Shown: one piece after another, positions 1 to 9,774 of the stretch
Layout of the letters: each line of letters opens with the position of its first letter
How positions within the stretch are numbered: the stretch's first letter is position 1
Notes under the pieces: model-generated
Told to the model about the DNA's origin: nothing
What the model saw: the letters and a program-made list of their open reading frames with translations, nothing else
The model's database searches: none
Source: Undibacterium sp. 5I1
Lineage (GTDB): Bacteria > Pseudomonadota > Gammaproteobacteria > Burkholderiales > Burkholderiaceae_D
Reading direction: 5' to 3'
Assembly (NCBI RefSeq): GCF_034314085.1
Contig: NZ_JAVIWI010000001.1
Coordinates: 3,162,001-3,226,000 of the forward strand
Length of the DNA stretch: 64,000 nucleotides
Made by a program: the position numbers and the translations under genes

Positions 1-192
1 AACTGCTAAACCGCCGCCGAGTTCTACAATAATAGCGGCGATAGCGGCTAACTGTGGCAAAGGCAAACCTTTGCTGGCGATGTAGCCGACGGTGCCGTCA
101 AAACCGGCAATTTTACCTGCGCCAGAAGCGACAAAAATCAATGCGATTAAGATGCGGCCAACTAAGGGGCCAAACTTATTCAGTGCGTTCAT
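1..192 (-). CDS. DoxX family membrane protein, N-terminal part (cut by window edge)
   Basis: Only the first 64 codons lie in the window; the frame is open to base 1. The reading begins MNALNKFGPLVGRILIALIF and continues with a hydrophobic helix, the FVASGAGKIAGF segment typical of the first helix of DoxX proteins, then a loop and a second hydrophobic stretch (LAAIAAIIVELGGG). DoxX family members are small four-helix inner-membrane proteins, often linked to redox or thiol homeostasis; the function here is unknown. The ATG at 192 follows an AT-rich stretch without an obvious ribosome binding site. The pirin gene lies upstream on the same strand, 96 bases away, so the two may be co-transcribed. 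Family assignment rests on the N-terminus only. Confidence 0.75.
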   Translation of the reverse strand, partial: MNALNKFGPLVGRILIALIFVASGAGKIAGFDGTVGYIASKGLPLPQLAAIAAIIVELGGGLAV

Positions 193-288
193 ATTTTTAT
201 ACTTTCTAAATAGAGATCAATACGTTATTGGAGAAGACACTAGTGCTTTAAAAAACTAAACCTGCTATTACTCAAAATTGACAGCAAA

Positions 289-1158
289 TTACACCGTCAA
301 AGTTCCTGCCCGAAAATCATTAATCGCCTGGAATACTTCTGCCTGACTATTCATCACAAAAGGACCGTATTGCACTATCGTTTCACGCAATGGCTGACCG
401 GCGATGAGCAATGCACGAGTTGGACCCTTAGCGCGAATCCGTACACCGTCGCTGTTGCTGTCGTTACGCAAAATTGCCATACGTTGCTGCGCTACGGTTT
501 TCTCGCCTATCTGTAATTCACCACGATAAACGTAGATAAATGCATTCATGCTGTCCGCCATCGTCTGGGCAAATTCAGCGCCGTCTTCCAGATTGATATC
601 CAGATATAAGGGCTCGGTCACCGCACGTTGCATGGCACCTGTTACGCCATGACTGGCGCCTGCAATCACGCGCACCGTGGCACCATCGGTTGTAAATTCT
701 GGAATATCCGCATGTTGGAAATCTTTGTACCAGGGCGTCATCATTTTGTCCTTAGCAGCCAGATTGAGCCAGAGCTGAAAACCCTCCATGCGCCCTTCTT
801 TTTGCTCAGGTAATTCCGAATGAATCACGCCACGGCCAGCAGTCATCCACTGTACGCCGCCGTCTTCCAACAAACCCTCATTACCAGCGCTGTCATGATG
901 GCGCATCCTGCCGGAGAGCATGTAAGTGATGGTCTCAAAACCACGGTGCGGATGATCGGGAAAGCCGCCGATATAGTCTTGCGGATCATCGGTACCAAAC
1001 GCATCCAGCATCAAAAACGGATCAAGCCGGTACTGCAAGTTTTGCGTTAACACGCGAGTCAGCTTAACGCCATCGCCATCCGACGTCGCCAACCCAACGA
1101 TGACTTGCTCCACCGTGCGTGGCTGAAGAACAGTTTCGGAAGTAATTGCAGATGTCAT
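289..1158 (-). CDS. pirin family protein
   Basis: Bicupin of the pirin family, about 289 residues, the usual length. The N-terminal cupin holds HPHRGFET and, about 40 residues later, GRGVIHSELP. In pirins the two His of the first motif and the His and Glu of the second bind the metal, and all four are present. The C-terminal half is the more variable pirin C domain. Some bacterial pirins have quercetin dioxygenase activity and others act as redox-sensing co-regulators; sequence alone does not decide. I place the start at 1158 because GGAG lies six bases before that ATG; an in-frame ATG at 1170 is possible. A copy of the 84-bp repeat sits just upstream. Together with the neighbouring azoreductase and DoxX genes it suggests a redox-stress neighbourhood. 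Confidence 0.9.
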   Translation of the reverse strand: MTSAITSETVLQPRTVEQVIVGLATSDGDGVKLTRVLTQNLQYRLDPFLMLDAFGTDDPQDYIGGFPDHPHRGFETITYMLSGRMRHHDSAGNEGLLEDGGVQWMTAGRGVIHSELPEQKEGRMEGFQLWLNLAAKDKMMTPWYKDFQHADIPEFTTDGATVRVIAGASHGVTGAMQRAVTEPLYLDINLEDGAEFAQTMADSMNAFIYVYRGELQIGEKTVAQQRMAILRNDSNSDGVRIRAKGPTRALLIAGQPLRETIVQYGPFVMNSQAEVFQAINDFRAGTLTV

Positions 1159-1198
1159 GATGGACTCCATGTTGATGAAAACAATATCAAATTAAAAA

Positions 1199-1282
1199 AT
1201 ATACTCATTATCAGTATATTTTAATTGTCCATATATTATTTGGACAATAAGGCATTTTTACTAAAAATAATGGGGAGTATAT
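1199..1282 (-). repeat. 84-bp structured intergenic repeat, copy 1
   Basis: Left end ATATACTC, right end GGGGAGTATAT, central inverted pair TTGTCCA ... TGGACAA around an AT-rich loop, and a small terminal hairpin ATACT-N6-AGTAT on the left. Taking the ATACTCCCC end as the 5' end, this copy reads on the minus strand. It ends about 40 bases upstream of the pirin start, inside the gap to azoR. Confidence 0.85.
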
Positions 1283-1375
1283 AAAAATCTACCCTCTCCC
1301 CATCTTTTTAGCCGGACTTTTAAAGCTGACTTAACAGCGGTGATTTAAGCAATGCCCGATATCAGTAAAGCATTA

Positions 1376-1987
1376 TTATGCTGCAAGGGCCAATTCAATT
1401 TGCTGGATTTGCTCGTGCGCAGAAGCGAAAGCGGCTTTCTCTGCATCTGGCCCCATTGCCAAACCTTCAGCAAAAATAAACTGTACATCGGTCATACCCA
1501 AAAAGCCCAGGAAGGTTTTTAAATACGGTGTTTGCGTATCATTAGGCGTGTTGCGATACAAGCCACCACGGGTCAAGACAACGACGACTTTTTTGCCAGT
1601 TAATAATCCTTCTGGGCCATTTGCACCGTAGCGGAAAGTGACTTGCGCACGTGAGATGGCGTCGATCCAGTTTTTCAATTGCGCTGAAATACCAAAGTTG
1701 TACATCGGCACGGCGAGGACTACAGTATCGGCGGCCTGAATTTCAGCGATCAAAGCGTCATCCAGGGCAACGCGGGCAGCTTGTTCTGGCGAACGATTTT
1801 CAGCTGGGGTGAACAAAGCACCCAAAGCAGCGCCATCTAAAGCCGGATGCGGTGTCGCACCCAGATCACGCACGGTCAACTGTGCCTCTGGTGTGGCCGT
1901 ACGCAAACGCTGTACGACGACATTGGCTAAATTGCTGGAATGGGAGGCATCAGCACGGACGCTAGAGTTGATTTGCAGGATATTCAT
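1376..1987 (-). CDS. azoR: FMN-dependent NADH-azoreductase
   Basis: Flavodoxin-like quinone/azo reductase of 203 residues, matching the AzoR family length. The N-terminal strand [18 protein letters not shown] forms the FMN phosphate loop, and [19 protein letters not shown] is the conserved mid-protein flavin-contact segment followed by the [13 protein letters not shown] region. Known members use NADH and FMN for two-electron reduction of quinones and azo compounds, giving protection from quinone stress. AAGG lies seven bases before the ATG at 1987. A LysR-type gene is divergent, 188 bases away, the arrangement commonly seen for azoR under its own regulator. Confidence 0.92.
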   Translation of the reverse strand: MNILQINSSVRADASHSSNLANVVVQRLRTATPEAQLTVRDLGATPHPALDGAALGALFTPAENRSPEQAARVALDDALIAEIQAADTVVLAVPMYNFGISAQLKNWIDAISRAQVTFRYGANGPEGLLTGKKVVVVLTRGGLYRNTPNDTQTPYLKTFLGFLGMTDVQFIFAEGLAMGPDAEKAAFASAHEQIQQIELALAA

Positions 1988-2175
1988 TTTGGAACCTTTT
2001 CATGTGAAGTGGTAGTGCATGCACTGTAGCTGTTCCGAAATCAATGCAGAAGATCTTAATTTGGATATCATTGTGCCGATAATGGAACAATAAAGTACAA
2101 TCGGATGCAAACAACGTAAAATCACACCCCCCCCGTTTACGCCCTTCAGCCACCACCCTTCAATGAAAGATCAGC

Positions 2176-3132
2176 ATGAGCCTGGAAGCCAATGATTTAC
2201 TGCTATTTGCCCGTGTGGTGGATGAAGGTAGTTTTAGTCGCGCCGCGGAGCGTTTGGGCTTGCCCAAATCCACCTTGTCGCGCCGGATCACGGAACTAGA
2301 GTCGCAATTGGGCGAACGCCTGTTATTGCGCACCACCCGCAAACTGAGCGTGACTGATTTTGGGCATGCCGTTTTAGTACATGCGCATCAGGTGACAGCA
2401 GAAGTGGAATCGACCATGGCCTTGGCACAGCACCGGCAAGTGCAGCCCAGCGGGCGCTTGCGGGTATCGATGCCGAATGATTTTGCGAACGATGTGCTGG
2501 CCAACTTGCTGGCGGATTTTATTGCGACTTATCCGGCGATCTCATTAGAACTCGATTTATCCGCACGACGGGTTGATCTGATCAGTGAGAATTTTGATGT
2601 AGCAATCCGCATGGGAGATTTACCCGACGACGCCACTCTTGCTGCCCGTCGTTTGCTGGTCGCTACGGTCGGCCTGTATGCCGCGCCCAGCTATCTGGAA
2701 AAACGTGGCATACCGCACGAGCCGGAGGCCTTGATGGAACATGATTGCCTGCGCATATTGACGCGTAATGGCGAGCCTGCCGTCTGGTCATTTATCCGTG
2801 GTGAAGAAAGCTGGAAAGGCTCGCCGCCCGCAAGGGCGATTGCAAATTCGCCAGACGCACTGGTACGACTGGCGCGATCAGGCGCGGGGATTACGATGCT
2901 GTCTGATTATTTTGCAGAAGACATGATCAAGAGAGGCGAGTTAGTCCAGGTGCTGTGTGACTGGCAGATGCCCTCCGTCACTGCATGGGCAGTTTTCCCC
3001 GGAAGGCGCTTAATGCCAGCCAGAACACGGGTGTTTTTGGATGCGCTACAAGCCCATTTTTCCGGGTCTGGCTGCCAAATAATAGAAAACCAAATCAGCG
3101 CAAGAAAATCTGCCAATAAAGCGCTTGTCTAA
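2176..3132 (+). CDS. LysR family transcriptional regulator
   Basis: 318 residues with a winged HTH at about residues 3-62 (FARVVDEGSFSRAAERLGLP, then SRRITELESQLGERLL) and a LysR substrate-binding domain beyond residue 90 (GRLRVSMPNDFANDVLANLL). It is transcribed divergently from azoR, so the 188-base spacer probably carries both promoters and the regulator's T-N11-A type operator. The natural inference is control of azoR in response to quinones or electrophiles. The spacer has a run of eight C (2127-2134), which may be length-variable. The ATG at 2176 lacks a strong Shine-Dalgarno sequence. The inducer is unknown. Confidence 0.9.
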   Translation: MSLEANDLLLFARVVDEGSFSRAAERLGLPKSTLSRRITELESQLGERLLLRTTRKLSVTDFGHAVLVHAHQVTAEVESTMALAQHRQVQPSGRLRVSMPNDFANDVLANLLADFIATYPAISLELDLSARRVDLISENFDVAIRMGDLPDDATLAARRLLVATVGLYAAPSYLEKRGIPHEPEALMEHDCLRILTRNGEPAVWSFIRGEESWKGSPPARAIANSPDALVRLARSGAGITMLSDYFAEDMIKRGELVQVLCDWQMPSVTAWAVFPGRRLMPARTRVFLDALQAHFSGSGCQIIENQISARKSANKALV

Positions 3133-3228
3133 TGCTGAAATAAGCTGAGATTGTTTTGCTTATTAATGTCGTCATCACCGCAAAAAATGGATTAAGGGTG
3201 ATGGCTAATTTAAATAATTTTCAGAATA

Positions 3229-3266
3229 CGCTGAGCGAGTATTCATACAAAAATACTAGCTCAGCG
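3229..3266. terminator. stem-loop between convergent genes
   Basis: Two 15-base arms (3229-3243 and 3252-3266), complementary except at one position, around an 8-base loop. They lie between the converging LysR and alpha-amylase genes, eight bases from the amylase stop. There is no long T-run on either side, so it may be a weak bidirectional terminator or a 3'-end stabiliser. Confidence 0.5.
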
Positions 3267-3273
3267 CAGATCA

Positions 3274-5220
3274 TTAAAACTTAAAGTTACCTGCATCCAG
3301 CACTAAAGTCGCCGCGCCACAAGCTGGCGTGACAGCTTCACGATTACCGCTAGTGGTGGATTGATTGCTTTCCCACACATCAGCTACTGCGCCGTGTTTC
3401 ATAAATTTATATTGAATCGCCGTCGATGGTGGCAACTGGATAGTCTGCGACCAAGGCACGTTAGCACCACTTCCCTCAATTGTCATACTGGTCGCTGGCG
3501 TCCAATTACTCAGCTCATTTCGGTTGCCCAATACATAGACATTTTGGCCAACAACGGTATTAGCGTTGGCCACGCGGAACTTGACGCTTACCGTTGTGCA
3601 GGTTGTTCCGCCACCTGTGCCGCCACCACCTGTGCCGCCACCGCCTGTGCCTGTGATTTTTTGGTTAATATGCAGAGCAACAGCGGGTACGGTAGAACCA
3701 CCATTTGCCGCAATGCTGACGGTCGCAATCCCATTGCTGCCAACAACAACGCTGTCACTGGTGCATGCCGTTTTAGCGGCGTTCAACTGACCATGTACGA
3801 CGTTGCAATAAGTACCCGCCGCCAAACCTGTTTGGAATGATGCATTCCAGGCTGAGGCATCATTATTGATCGCCACAAAACCATTCGCGCCACGGCTAAA
3901 CGCAATCTGATTAATCGTGCCATTGGTGAAATTACCTACACCCTGACCAGATGTAGCGGCGCGAAAAGCCACCATATTAGCGATATCAGACCAGCGATGA
4001 ATAAAATCCCAATCGACATTAATTTTGGGATTACCACTCGCATCAAACGGACTGGCACTTGGTGCGTTCTGATCCTTATTACTAAAGCGGAAACCCGAGT
4101 GAATTTGCGCATGCCCATACGGCCAGGCCAGCATAAAAATATTCGCCAGATCGTAGCGTTTTGTCCCCTGTGTATCATTCGTCACACCGGTGAAATTGCT
4201 GGCATTCATTGAATCACCGTTGCGCTCTGTGTCCCAATTATTTACAAAGACAGTGGCTTTAGAACTATCCACAAATCCCCATGTGCCGCCCCAATTGCCA
4301 GGTGTGCCCATATAAGTACGAATTTGTGAAAGTTGATTGCCATTGGTAGACCGGAAAGTCTCACGCATGGCCGCAGCAAACTTAAATTCATTGATGGTAC
4401 CCGCCGAAAAATAGTCAGCGCGGTTGACGGTACCGTCCGCAATAATCTCCTGCGTTACCCAAACTGGCTCGCCAGCAGAAGTCGTGCTAGAGACGCTAGT
4501 AACAAATGCCTGCAAGTCAGCGGGTGCCATATGTTTAGCCGCATCAAAGCGGAAACCATCGACGCCCATACCCAACAATTTGGTCAAATAATTTTTGACC
4601 TGTCCGCGCACATACGTGCCTTCGGTTTTTAAATCCGGCAGACCGACCAAGCGACAAACGATGACGTTGTTGCGGTTATTGTTGTAGTCACTATCCTGGA
4701 TATCACATGCCGGATGGAAGTCGTTTGTCCCAAAGTTAGGGTATTGCAAGCTAGTCGAATTCCAGGTCGATCCGTCCGAACCTGTACCCGATCCGGCCGC
4801 CATATGATTCACCACCACATCTGCATAAATCCGTACTTTTGCTGCATGACAGGTGTTGATCATGGACTGAAATTCTGCCTCCGTACCCATATTACTTTTC
4901 AGCGCGGTAAAGTTCACCGGCTGATAAATGTCGTACCAGGTATTCAGATTAGCAGATGCATGTGGCGGCGATATCTGCACACCGCCATAACCTTGCGGAC
5001 CCAGCCAGTTTGTACATTCTTTAGCAATATCATTCCAACGCCAATGAAACATCTGCACCGAGGTATCAGCCGAATTAAAGTTAGCCGCTTGCGCTGGCAA
5101 CGATGCACCCAGCATGCCAAAGGCAATGGAACTTGCCAACACACTGCGACCAAACAGGCGGCGCAATGCGGGTGTATGTTGATGACGACTTGTCGATTTA
5201 ACGCGTGAATCTACTTTCAT
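3274..5220 (-). CDS. secreted alpha-amylase (GH13) with C-terminal CBM20 starch-binding domain
   Basis: About 648 residues. The start at 5220 has GGAG six bases upstream; a longer in-frame reading to 5346 adds a non-coding-looking tail. A signal peptide with a long basic n-region ends near SLPAQA-ANF. The GH13 regions appear in order: DVVVNHMA (I), GFRFDAAKH with the Asp nucleophile (II), TQEIIADG with the acid/base Glu (III) and FVNNWDTER (IV), where many amylases have FVDNHD. A Gly/Thr linker (GTGGGG repeats) leads to a CBM20-like domain with VYVLGNRNELSNW and YKFMKHG. It should cleave internal alpha-1,4 bonds of starch or glycogen outside the cell. No sugar transporter or regulator is adjacent, so it looks like a stand-alone degradative gene. 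Confidence 0.93.
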   Translation of the reverse strand: MKVDSRVKSTSRHQHTPALRRLFGRSVLASSIAFGMLGASLPAQAANFNSADTSVQMFHWRWNDIAKECTNWLGPQGYGGVQISPPHASANLNTWYDIYQPVNFTALKSNMGTEAEFQSMINTCHAAKVRIYADVVVNHMAAGSGTGSDGSTWNSTSLQYPNFGTNDFHPACDIQDSDYNNNRNNVIVCRLVGLPDLKTEGTYVRGQVKNYLTKLLGMGVDGFRFDAAKHMAPADLQAFVTSVSSTTSAGEPVWVTQEIIADGTVNRADYFSAGTINEFKFAAAMRETFRSTNGNQLSQIRTYMGTPGNWGGTWGFVDSSKATVFVNNWDTERNGDSMNASNFTGVTNDTQGTKRYDLANIFMLAWPYGHAQIHSGFRFSNKDQNAPSASPFDASGNPKINVDWDFIHRWSDIANMVAFRAATSGQGVGNFTNGTINQIAFSRGANGFVAINNDASAWNASFQTGLAAGTYCNVVHGQLNAAKTACTSDSVVVGSNGIATVSIAANGGSTVPAVALHINQKITGTGGGGTGGGGTGGGTTCTTVSVKFRVANANTVVGQNVYVLGNRNELSNWTPATSMTIEGSGANVPWSQTIQLPPSTAIQYKFMKHGAVADVWESNQSTTSGNREAVTPACGAATLVLDAGNFKF

Positions 5221-5470
5221 GTCTACTCCGTTATTTTTTAAGGTTTGGAAAGTCCCAAAATGCGCCGCGCCATGCCAGCCGTCTATGCGGAGTGCAGCTT
5301 GCGGTGTAAGGCAAATGGGTAACAAAAATGCGTAGCAAAAGACCATGCCAGCATGTACAGCCTGGAAGACAGCAGAGATAATTATGCTAAGGGATGAGAG
5401 CTACTTCCGATTATTAATGTAGCATAACTACATTTATTTAATAGGTAAAACATCATTTTTTTGAGAAAAA

Positions 5471-5911
5471 TCAACCAAAGTACTTTGGATTTTGTAACTC
5501 AGCTACATTTATCGAGTGAGCATTATTACGCTTAACCGCTTTATAGATAAGCCAATTCAAGATGCCGCCGCCGATGGCAATTACTAGAGAGATTTTAACT
5601 ATTTGAAATATCATTTCCATCTCTAAATCGGTCGCTAAAATTATCCCGAATGGGATAAGACAAAACAAGACGCTAATGAGAAGGATAGAGATACAAATAC
5701 TTATTTGAGGCCGTTTAATAAACATGGAAAAAAATATCTCCATTACAGATAGAACGCCAACAGTAAGCGGCAATGCTATTGAAGCTACATTATTTGGTAA
5801 ATGAAAGTCGAATTTATCCAAGAGAAATTTGGCAGCACAAAACAAACCAAAATTTATAAAAATACTCCATTGAAACGGAAGACGCGAAATCGCGAGTTTG
5901 AAATTCATCAT
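5471..5911 (-). CDS. hypothetical four-helix membrane protein
   Basis: 146 residues that I do not recognise. Four hydrophobic segments are visible at about residues 14-31, 43-64, 69-93 and 101-124, with basic loops (IKRP, KAVKRNN) and a short hydrophilic C-terminus. Codon use is clearly more AT-rich than in the flanking genes and there is no strong ribosome binding site, which could mean recent acquisition or a poorly expressed gene. A 7-bp inverted repeat (AATGTAG/CTACATT, 5416-5434) follows the stop and may end transcription. No partner gene is evident. Confidence 0.6.
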   Translation of the reverse strand: MMNFKLAISRLPFQWSIFINFGLFCAAKFLLDKFDFHLPNNVASIALPLTVGVLSVMEIFFSMFIKRPQISICISILLISVLFCLIPFGIILATDLEMEMIFQIVKISLVIAIGGGILNWLIYKAVKRNNAHSINVAELQNPKYFG

Positions 5912-6145
5912 TTATTCATTTAATTTTTTATGTGAGTTGTGAACATTTTATCCAAGTATTGCGCAATCGAATTACCGTAGAGAGGTCGGTTGCTAAAACG
6001 CATAAGAATTAATAAGCTTACTCCCTTCAAAAACAACCATTCCCGCAACAAGCCCGATTTAGTGCTTTTGAACAATAAACCTGCTGCTATACTCGTTTTC
6101 GCTCACGTTTTCGCTCTCTCACCCTAGACTCTTACATCAACGCCA

Positions 6146-8281
6146 ATGTCGATATCTGATCCCGCTCAATTACTACAACGTATACCGGAGTTGCAGTCCT
6201 TAGTTGATGACCCGAAAATTAGCCGGGCGATTGAGAGTGGCGATCCGTTCAAAGTATATCGGGCGCTGGTGTTGGCGAAGTTATTCCGCCGTCTGCCCGA
6301 ACACGCCGATGTCCTGCGTCTGCTGACCAGTGAACGGCGTTTGTTTGCCAAGCCACTCAGGGGGACACCATCGCTGGGCAATATCAACTCGGTCGGCTTT
6401 GGATTTGTTGGCAAGGCAGAAAAGGATCTGGACGATAGCTATATTGCTTTGCATGCGTTTGTCATTTTGTTTGTGATACCGCTGATACCGCTAGGTGCGT
6501 ATGTCGTCAAAAGTACAGGGTCACGCAAATGGCAAATTTACGCCCGTGCGCCGCTGGGGATTTTAGGCTGGCTGTACACGCGTGGTCTGGCATTGAGCGC
6601 GGTGGTGTTGGTGCTGTCTGGCGCGGCGCATAGTTACCACGAATCTAACTCGCAAGACCTGCTGTTGCTCAATGGCTTTGATGTGCCGCTGACAGTCAAT
6701 TTTGATCATCAGACCATCACTTTGCCGGCTCAGGGCAGAGCCACGGTCAATCTGAAAGCAGGAAAAGTTCACGGTACCGCGACTGCGACCAACTCCGCCA
6801 AAGTGACTGAAGCGGCTGAAGCGGCCGGCGTGATCGATCAATTTGATGAAACCCTCAACAGCAGCGACAGTTACAGTATCTGGAACATCGCAGGCGCTGC
6901 ACCGCTGCTGCTAAATACGATCGTGTACAGCAAAGTCGCCCCCGAGAATCCTGAAAATCAAGGCAGCCAGATAGTGTATTGCGGCAAGCGTTTTATTGAA
7001 CTGAGCAACGTCAAATACGCATTTGAAGAGCCGCCAAAAACCATGAGCATGAGTAAGCATGAATCCAGCATCAGCATTAATCATCTGACCGTCGCCACCA
7101 GCGACAAGACGCCAGGCGTGCTTGCTTGCATCAACTACGCGATGGATCATGGTTTAGAAAAAGAGATTGCCAGAGCGACCGAAGCATTGGCACAACTGCA
7201 TGACTGGGACATACGCTACTCCAGCGCTGCGATTGTGACTGCGCAGAGTGTGTCTAACGCAGAGGCTATGCGAGTTGCTGGCCGTATCATGCAAGCCAAA
7301 CCTGGCGATATGGTGTACGAGCGCATGGTGCAAAATATTCGTGAAGCAGCTGGTCAGCACGAAGCTTTGTTAAGTGAATATGGTGAACGCGCAAAACAGC
7401 AACCCGACTCCGCCAATGCACAATATTTGTTTGCCTCTTTACAGTCTGGCGATGAGGGAATTAATGCGATGCAGAACCTGACGCAAAAATTCCCGCAAGA
7501 TCCCAATATTCTGCGTAGTCTGGTCTGGCGCAAAGCGGCGCATGGTGACTATCAGGGCGCAAACAATGACATCACGCGGCTGCATAAGTTATCCCCTAGC
7601 GATGCAGCGCGTTTGCTGGATGTTGAAGTCCGTATAAAGGTCGCTTTGCGTCGTGGCTTTGAGGCGATGAATTTACTCAATGCGGCGGTACGTGACAAGG
7701 TGGCAGATAACCGTGCCGGACATGCCGCAGACTTTGGCTTAGTTGCCCGTTATTTTGGCGCTGATCCTGAGATCTACCTGAAAGCCTTGCCGGGTGATGA
7801 GCAAAATTTTAGAGCCTTGGATTTTTATCGGGTGCGTTCTGGCTTGCCCGTGACATTGCCGCAAAACGCCCTGCTTCCAGAAATCAAATTAGCAATGGCT
7901 TTGCGCAATGCGCCAGCGACCGCCCTCACCATAGCGCGCGATCTCAGCCGCAACCAGATAAGCAGTTTAGGAACCGACCAGCTCACTCTGCTGTATGGCG
8001 AAGCTGTGCGTACCAACGACAAAGTATTGCTCACCAAGTTGCAAGGGATTTTACATTTATCAAAAACCGAAGAAACGGCTCTGCAAGGATATTTACGCGG
8101 TGAAGATATCTCGCTGGAGCAGTTTGATATTGAACTGGATATTCAGGCTGCCGCTTATCTGATCCGGTCCCGCAATACTCAACTGGCAGCGGCGGAGCGC
8201 AGCGCCCTGCGCGCCCGCGCCGCTAGAACCGATCTTCTGCATGGCGTCATCAGTACCGCACTCAATCAATGGCAAGGCTAA
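6146..8281 (+). CDS. TPR-containing membrane protein, partner of the M48 protease
   Basis: 711 residues, specific function unknown. An N-terminal cytoplasmic helical part (1-65) is followed by a segment (about 71-120: GTPSLGNINSVGFGF, then IPLIPLGAYVV) resembling the small membrane-insertion domain found in several large TPR proteins, a second helix (about 138-163), a beta-rich region, and a long alpha-helical repeat region from about residue 330 (YLFASLQSGDEG, LVWRKAAHGDYQGAN). The M48 protease gene begins four bases after the stop, so the pair is translationally linked. A role presenting substrates to, or regulating, the protease is an inference from that linkage. Confidence 0.7.
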   Translation: MSISDPAQLLQRIPELQSLVDDPKISRAIESGDPFKVYRALVLAKLFRRLPEHADVLRLLTSERRLFAKPLRGTPSLGNINSVGFGFVGKAEKDLDDSYIALHAFVILFVIPLIPLGAYVVKSTGSRKWQIYARAPLGILGWLYTRGLALSAVVLVLSGAAHSYHESNSQDLLLLNGFDVPLTVNFDHQTITLPAQGRATVNLKAGKVHGTATATNSAKVTEAAEAAGVIDQFDETLNSSDSYSIWNIAGAAPLLLNTIVYSKVAPENPENQGSQIVYCGKRFIELSNVKYAFEEPPKTMSMSKHESSISINHLTVATSDKTPGVLACINYAMDHGLEKEIARATEALAQLHDWDIRYSSAAIVTAQSVSNAEAMRVAGRIMQAKPGDMVYERMVQNIREAAGQHEALLSEYGERAKQQPDSANAQYLFASLQSGDEGINAMQNLTQKFPQDPNILRSLVWRKAAHGDYQGANNDITRLHKLSPSDAARLLDVEVRIKVALRRGFEAMNLLNAAVRDKVADNRAGHAADFGLVARYFGADPEIYLKALPGDEQNFRALDFYRVRSGLPVTLPQNALLPEIKLAMALRNAPATALTIARDLSRNQISSLGTDQLTLLYGEAVRTNDKVLLTKLQGILHLSKTEETALQGYLRGEDISLEQFDIELDIQAAAYLIRSRNTQLAAAERSALRARAARTDLLHGVISTALNQWQG

Positions 8282-8285
8282 ACCC

Positions 8286-9746
8286 ATGGATACAACGACC
8301 AATTCCAAAATAAATAAATCCAGAACTAAAGGGCCTCAGATTGCTCAGCGCGCTAGCCTGGTGCTGGCCTTGTGGTTGGGTTTCTGGTTGCTCGCCATCG
8401 GCCTGGTGATAGGGCTGTTATGGATACCGTTCGCCCAATTGCATTACCGTTCATCGTTGCAGTTCACTGGCATCGTGGCAGGGCTTGCGGCTTTGAGTCT
8501 GGCGTATTCACTACGCCCTCGCCAACGTGAAAAAACTACTGCCTCCACTGCCAAGCCACTATCGCGCGAGACCGCAGCGCCGCTGTATGCCATGGTAGAA
8601 AAAATCGCTACCAGGCTGCATATTCAAGCGCCGGTCAATATCCATTTAATCGGCGCTGCCAGCGCATTCATTAGCGGCAAACGCAACTGGCAAGGCAAAA
8701 TTAAAACCCTAGAGGTCGGCCTTGGCTTGCCCTTGCTTGGTACCTTGTCTGAGCAAGAATTAGGTTCTGTCATCGCGCATGAATTTGGTCATTTTGTGGC
8801 GGGTGATTTATCGCTAGGACCTTGGGTGTACCGCACCCGCATGTCGATTGCGCATACCGTTACCGATCTGGATGATTCTTTATTTTTTCTGGATCTGTTA
8901 TTTAGCTATTACGGCAAATGGTTTTTGCGTTTGTCGTCCAGTGTCTCGCGCGCGCAAGAGTTTGCGGCAGATGCGCTGGCATCCAAAACCTTCGGCATCG
9001 TCGCTACCCGCACCGCGCTGGAAAAAGTCCATCTGATTGATCCTATGTGGTCGACCTATCTGGACTATGAGCTTGGTCCCGCCATCAACCGTGGCGCACG
9101 GATGCCGATTTTTGAAGGCTTCCGTCGCTTTAGCAAACTAGGTGTCAAGCGCGCTGCAGTGCAGGTGGCGATCAAACGTGCGGAGACCCGCAAGGCATCC
9201 GAGTTTGATACCCATCCGTCATTGGAAGAGCGGGTAAGTGCCTTGGTGCCGGGCGCCAAACCTAGCTTTCCTCCGCTGTCCCATTGCTGGGAATTATTGG
9301 GAGGCGAACAAGCTACCGAAGCCGCCTGGTATGCCTTGTTTGATGCCGACAAACTAACGACGAGCGACTGGGATGCGTTTGGCGAACAGGTGCTGCAAAC
9401 ACAAATCCAGCAACGTTTTGCTGGTAGCTGGATGGATCCCAAGCAACTGGCGTTCACTGAACTGGTGACAATGGCGCAGCGTCCCGAGGACTCTTGGGAT
9501 AAATTAAAACCAGAAGGTGTGAGTTTTTTATCGCCGCAAGGCAAACGTAATCATGTGCTGGATATTTTAGAAGAATGGATTGCAGCCTGTCTGATCCATC
9601 GTGGCTTCAAACTCAAAGCGACGCCAGGTCAGCCCTGGGTAATGCTGCGTGAGGATAAAGCCATACAACCTGCGGAGCTGTTACAACAAGCCTTAGGCGG
9701 CTCGCTGCGGTCGGTACAGTTGGCGCAGTTTGACTTAAAAATTTGA
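8286..9746 (+). CDS. M48 family zinc metalloprotease, membrane-bound
   Basis: About 486 residues from the ATG at 8286, four bases after the upstream stop with AAGG ahead of it; an ATG at 8241 would overlap the previous gene by 41 bases. Two membrane helices (about 23-50 and 57-76) precede the catalytic domain. HEFGH at residues 165-169 supplies two zinc His and the catalytic Glu, and QEFAADALA at about 224-232 supplies the third zinc ligand (Glu) and a conserved Asp. This fits HtpX/Ste24-like peptidases, which act in membrane protein quality control. The C-terminal 180 residues are not obviously catalytic and may be specific to this two-gene unit. Confidence 0.88.
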   Translation: MDTTTNSKINKSRTKGPQIAQRASLVLALWLGFWLLAIGLVIGLLWIPFAQLHYRSSLQFTGIVAGLAALSLAYSLRPRQREKTTASTAKPLSRETAAPLYAMVEKIATRLHIQAPVNIHLIGAASAFISGKRNWQGKIKTLEVGLGLPLLGTLSEQELGSVIAHEFGHFVAGDLSLGPWVYRTRMSIAHTVTDLDDSLFFLDLLFSYYGKWFLRLSSSVSRAQEFAADALASKTFGIVATRTALEKVHLIDPMWSTYLDYELGPAINRGARMPIFEGFRRFSKLGVKRAAVQVAIKRAETRKASEFDTHPSLEERVSALVPGAKPSFPPLSHCWELLGGEQATEAAWYALFDADKLTTSDWDAFGEQVLQTQIQQRFAGSWMDPKQLAFTELVTMAQRPEDSWDKLKPEGVSFLSPQGKRNHVLDILEEWIAACLIHRGFKLKATPGQPWVMLREDKAIQPAELLQQALGGSLRSVQLAQFDLKI

Positions 9747-9774
9747 TTTGGAGTTTGATCTAGAAATTTGATTT

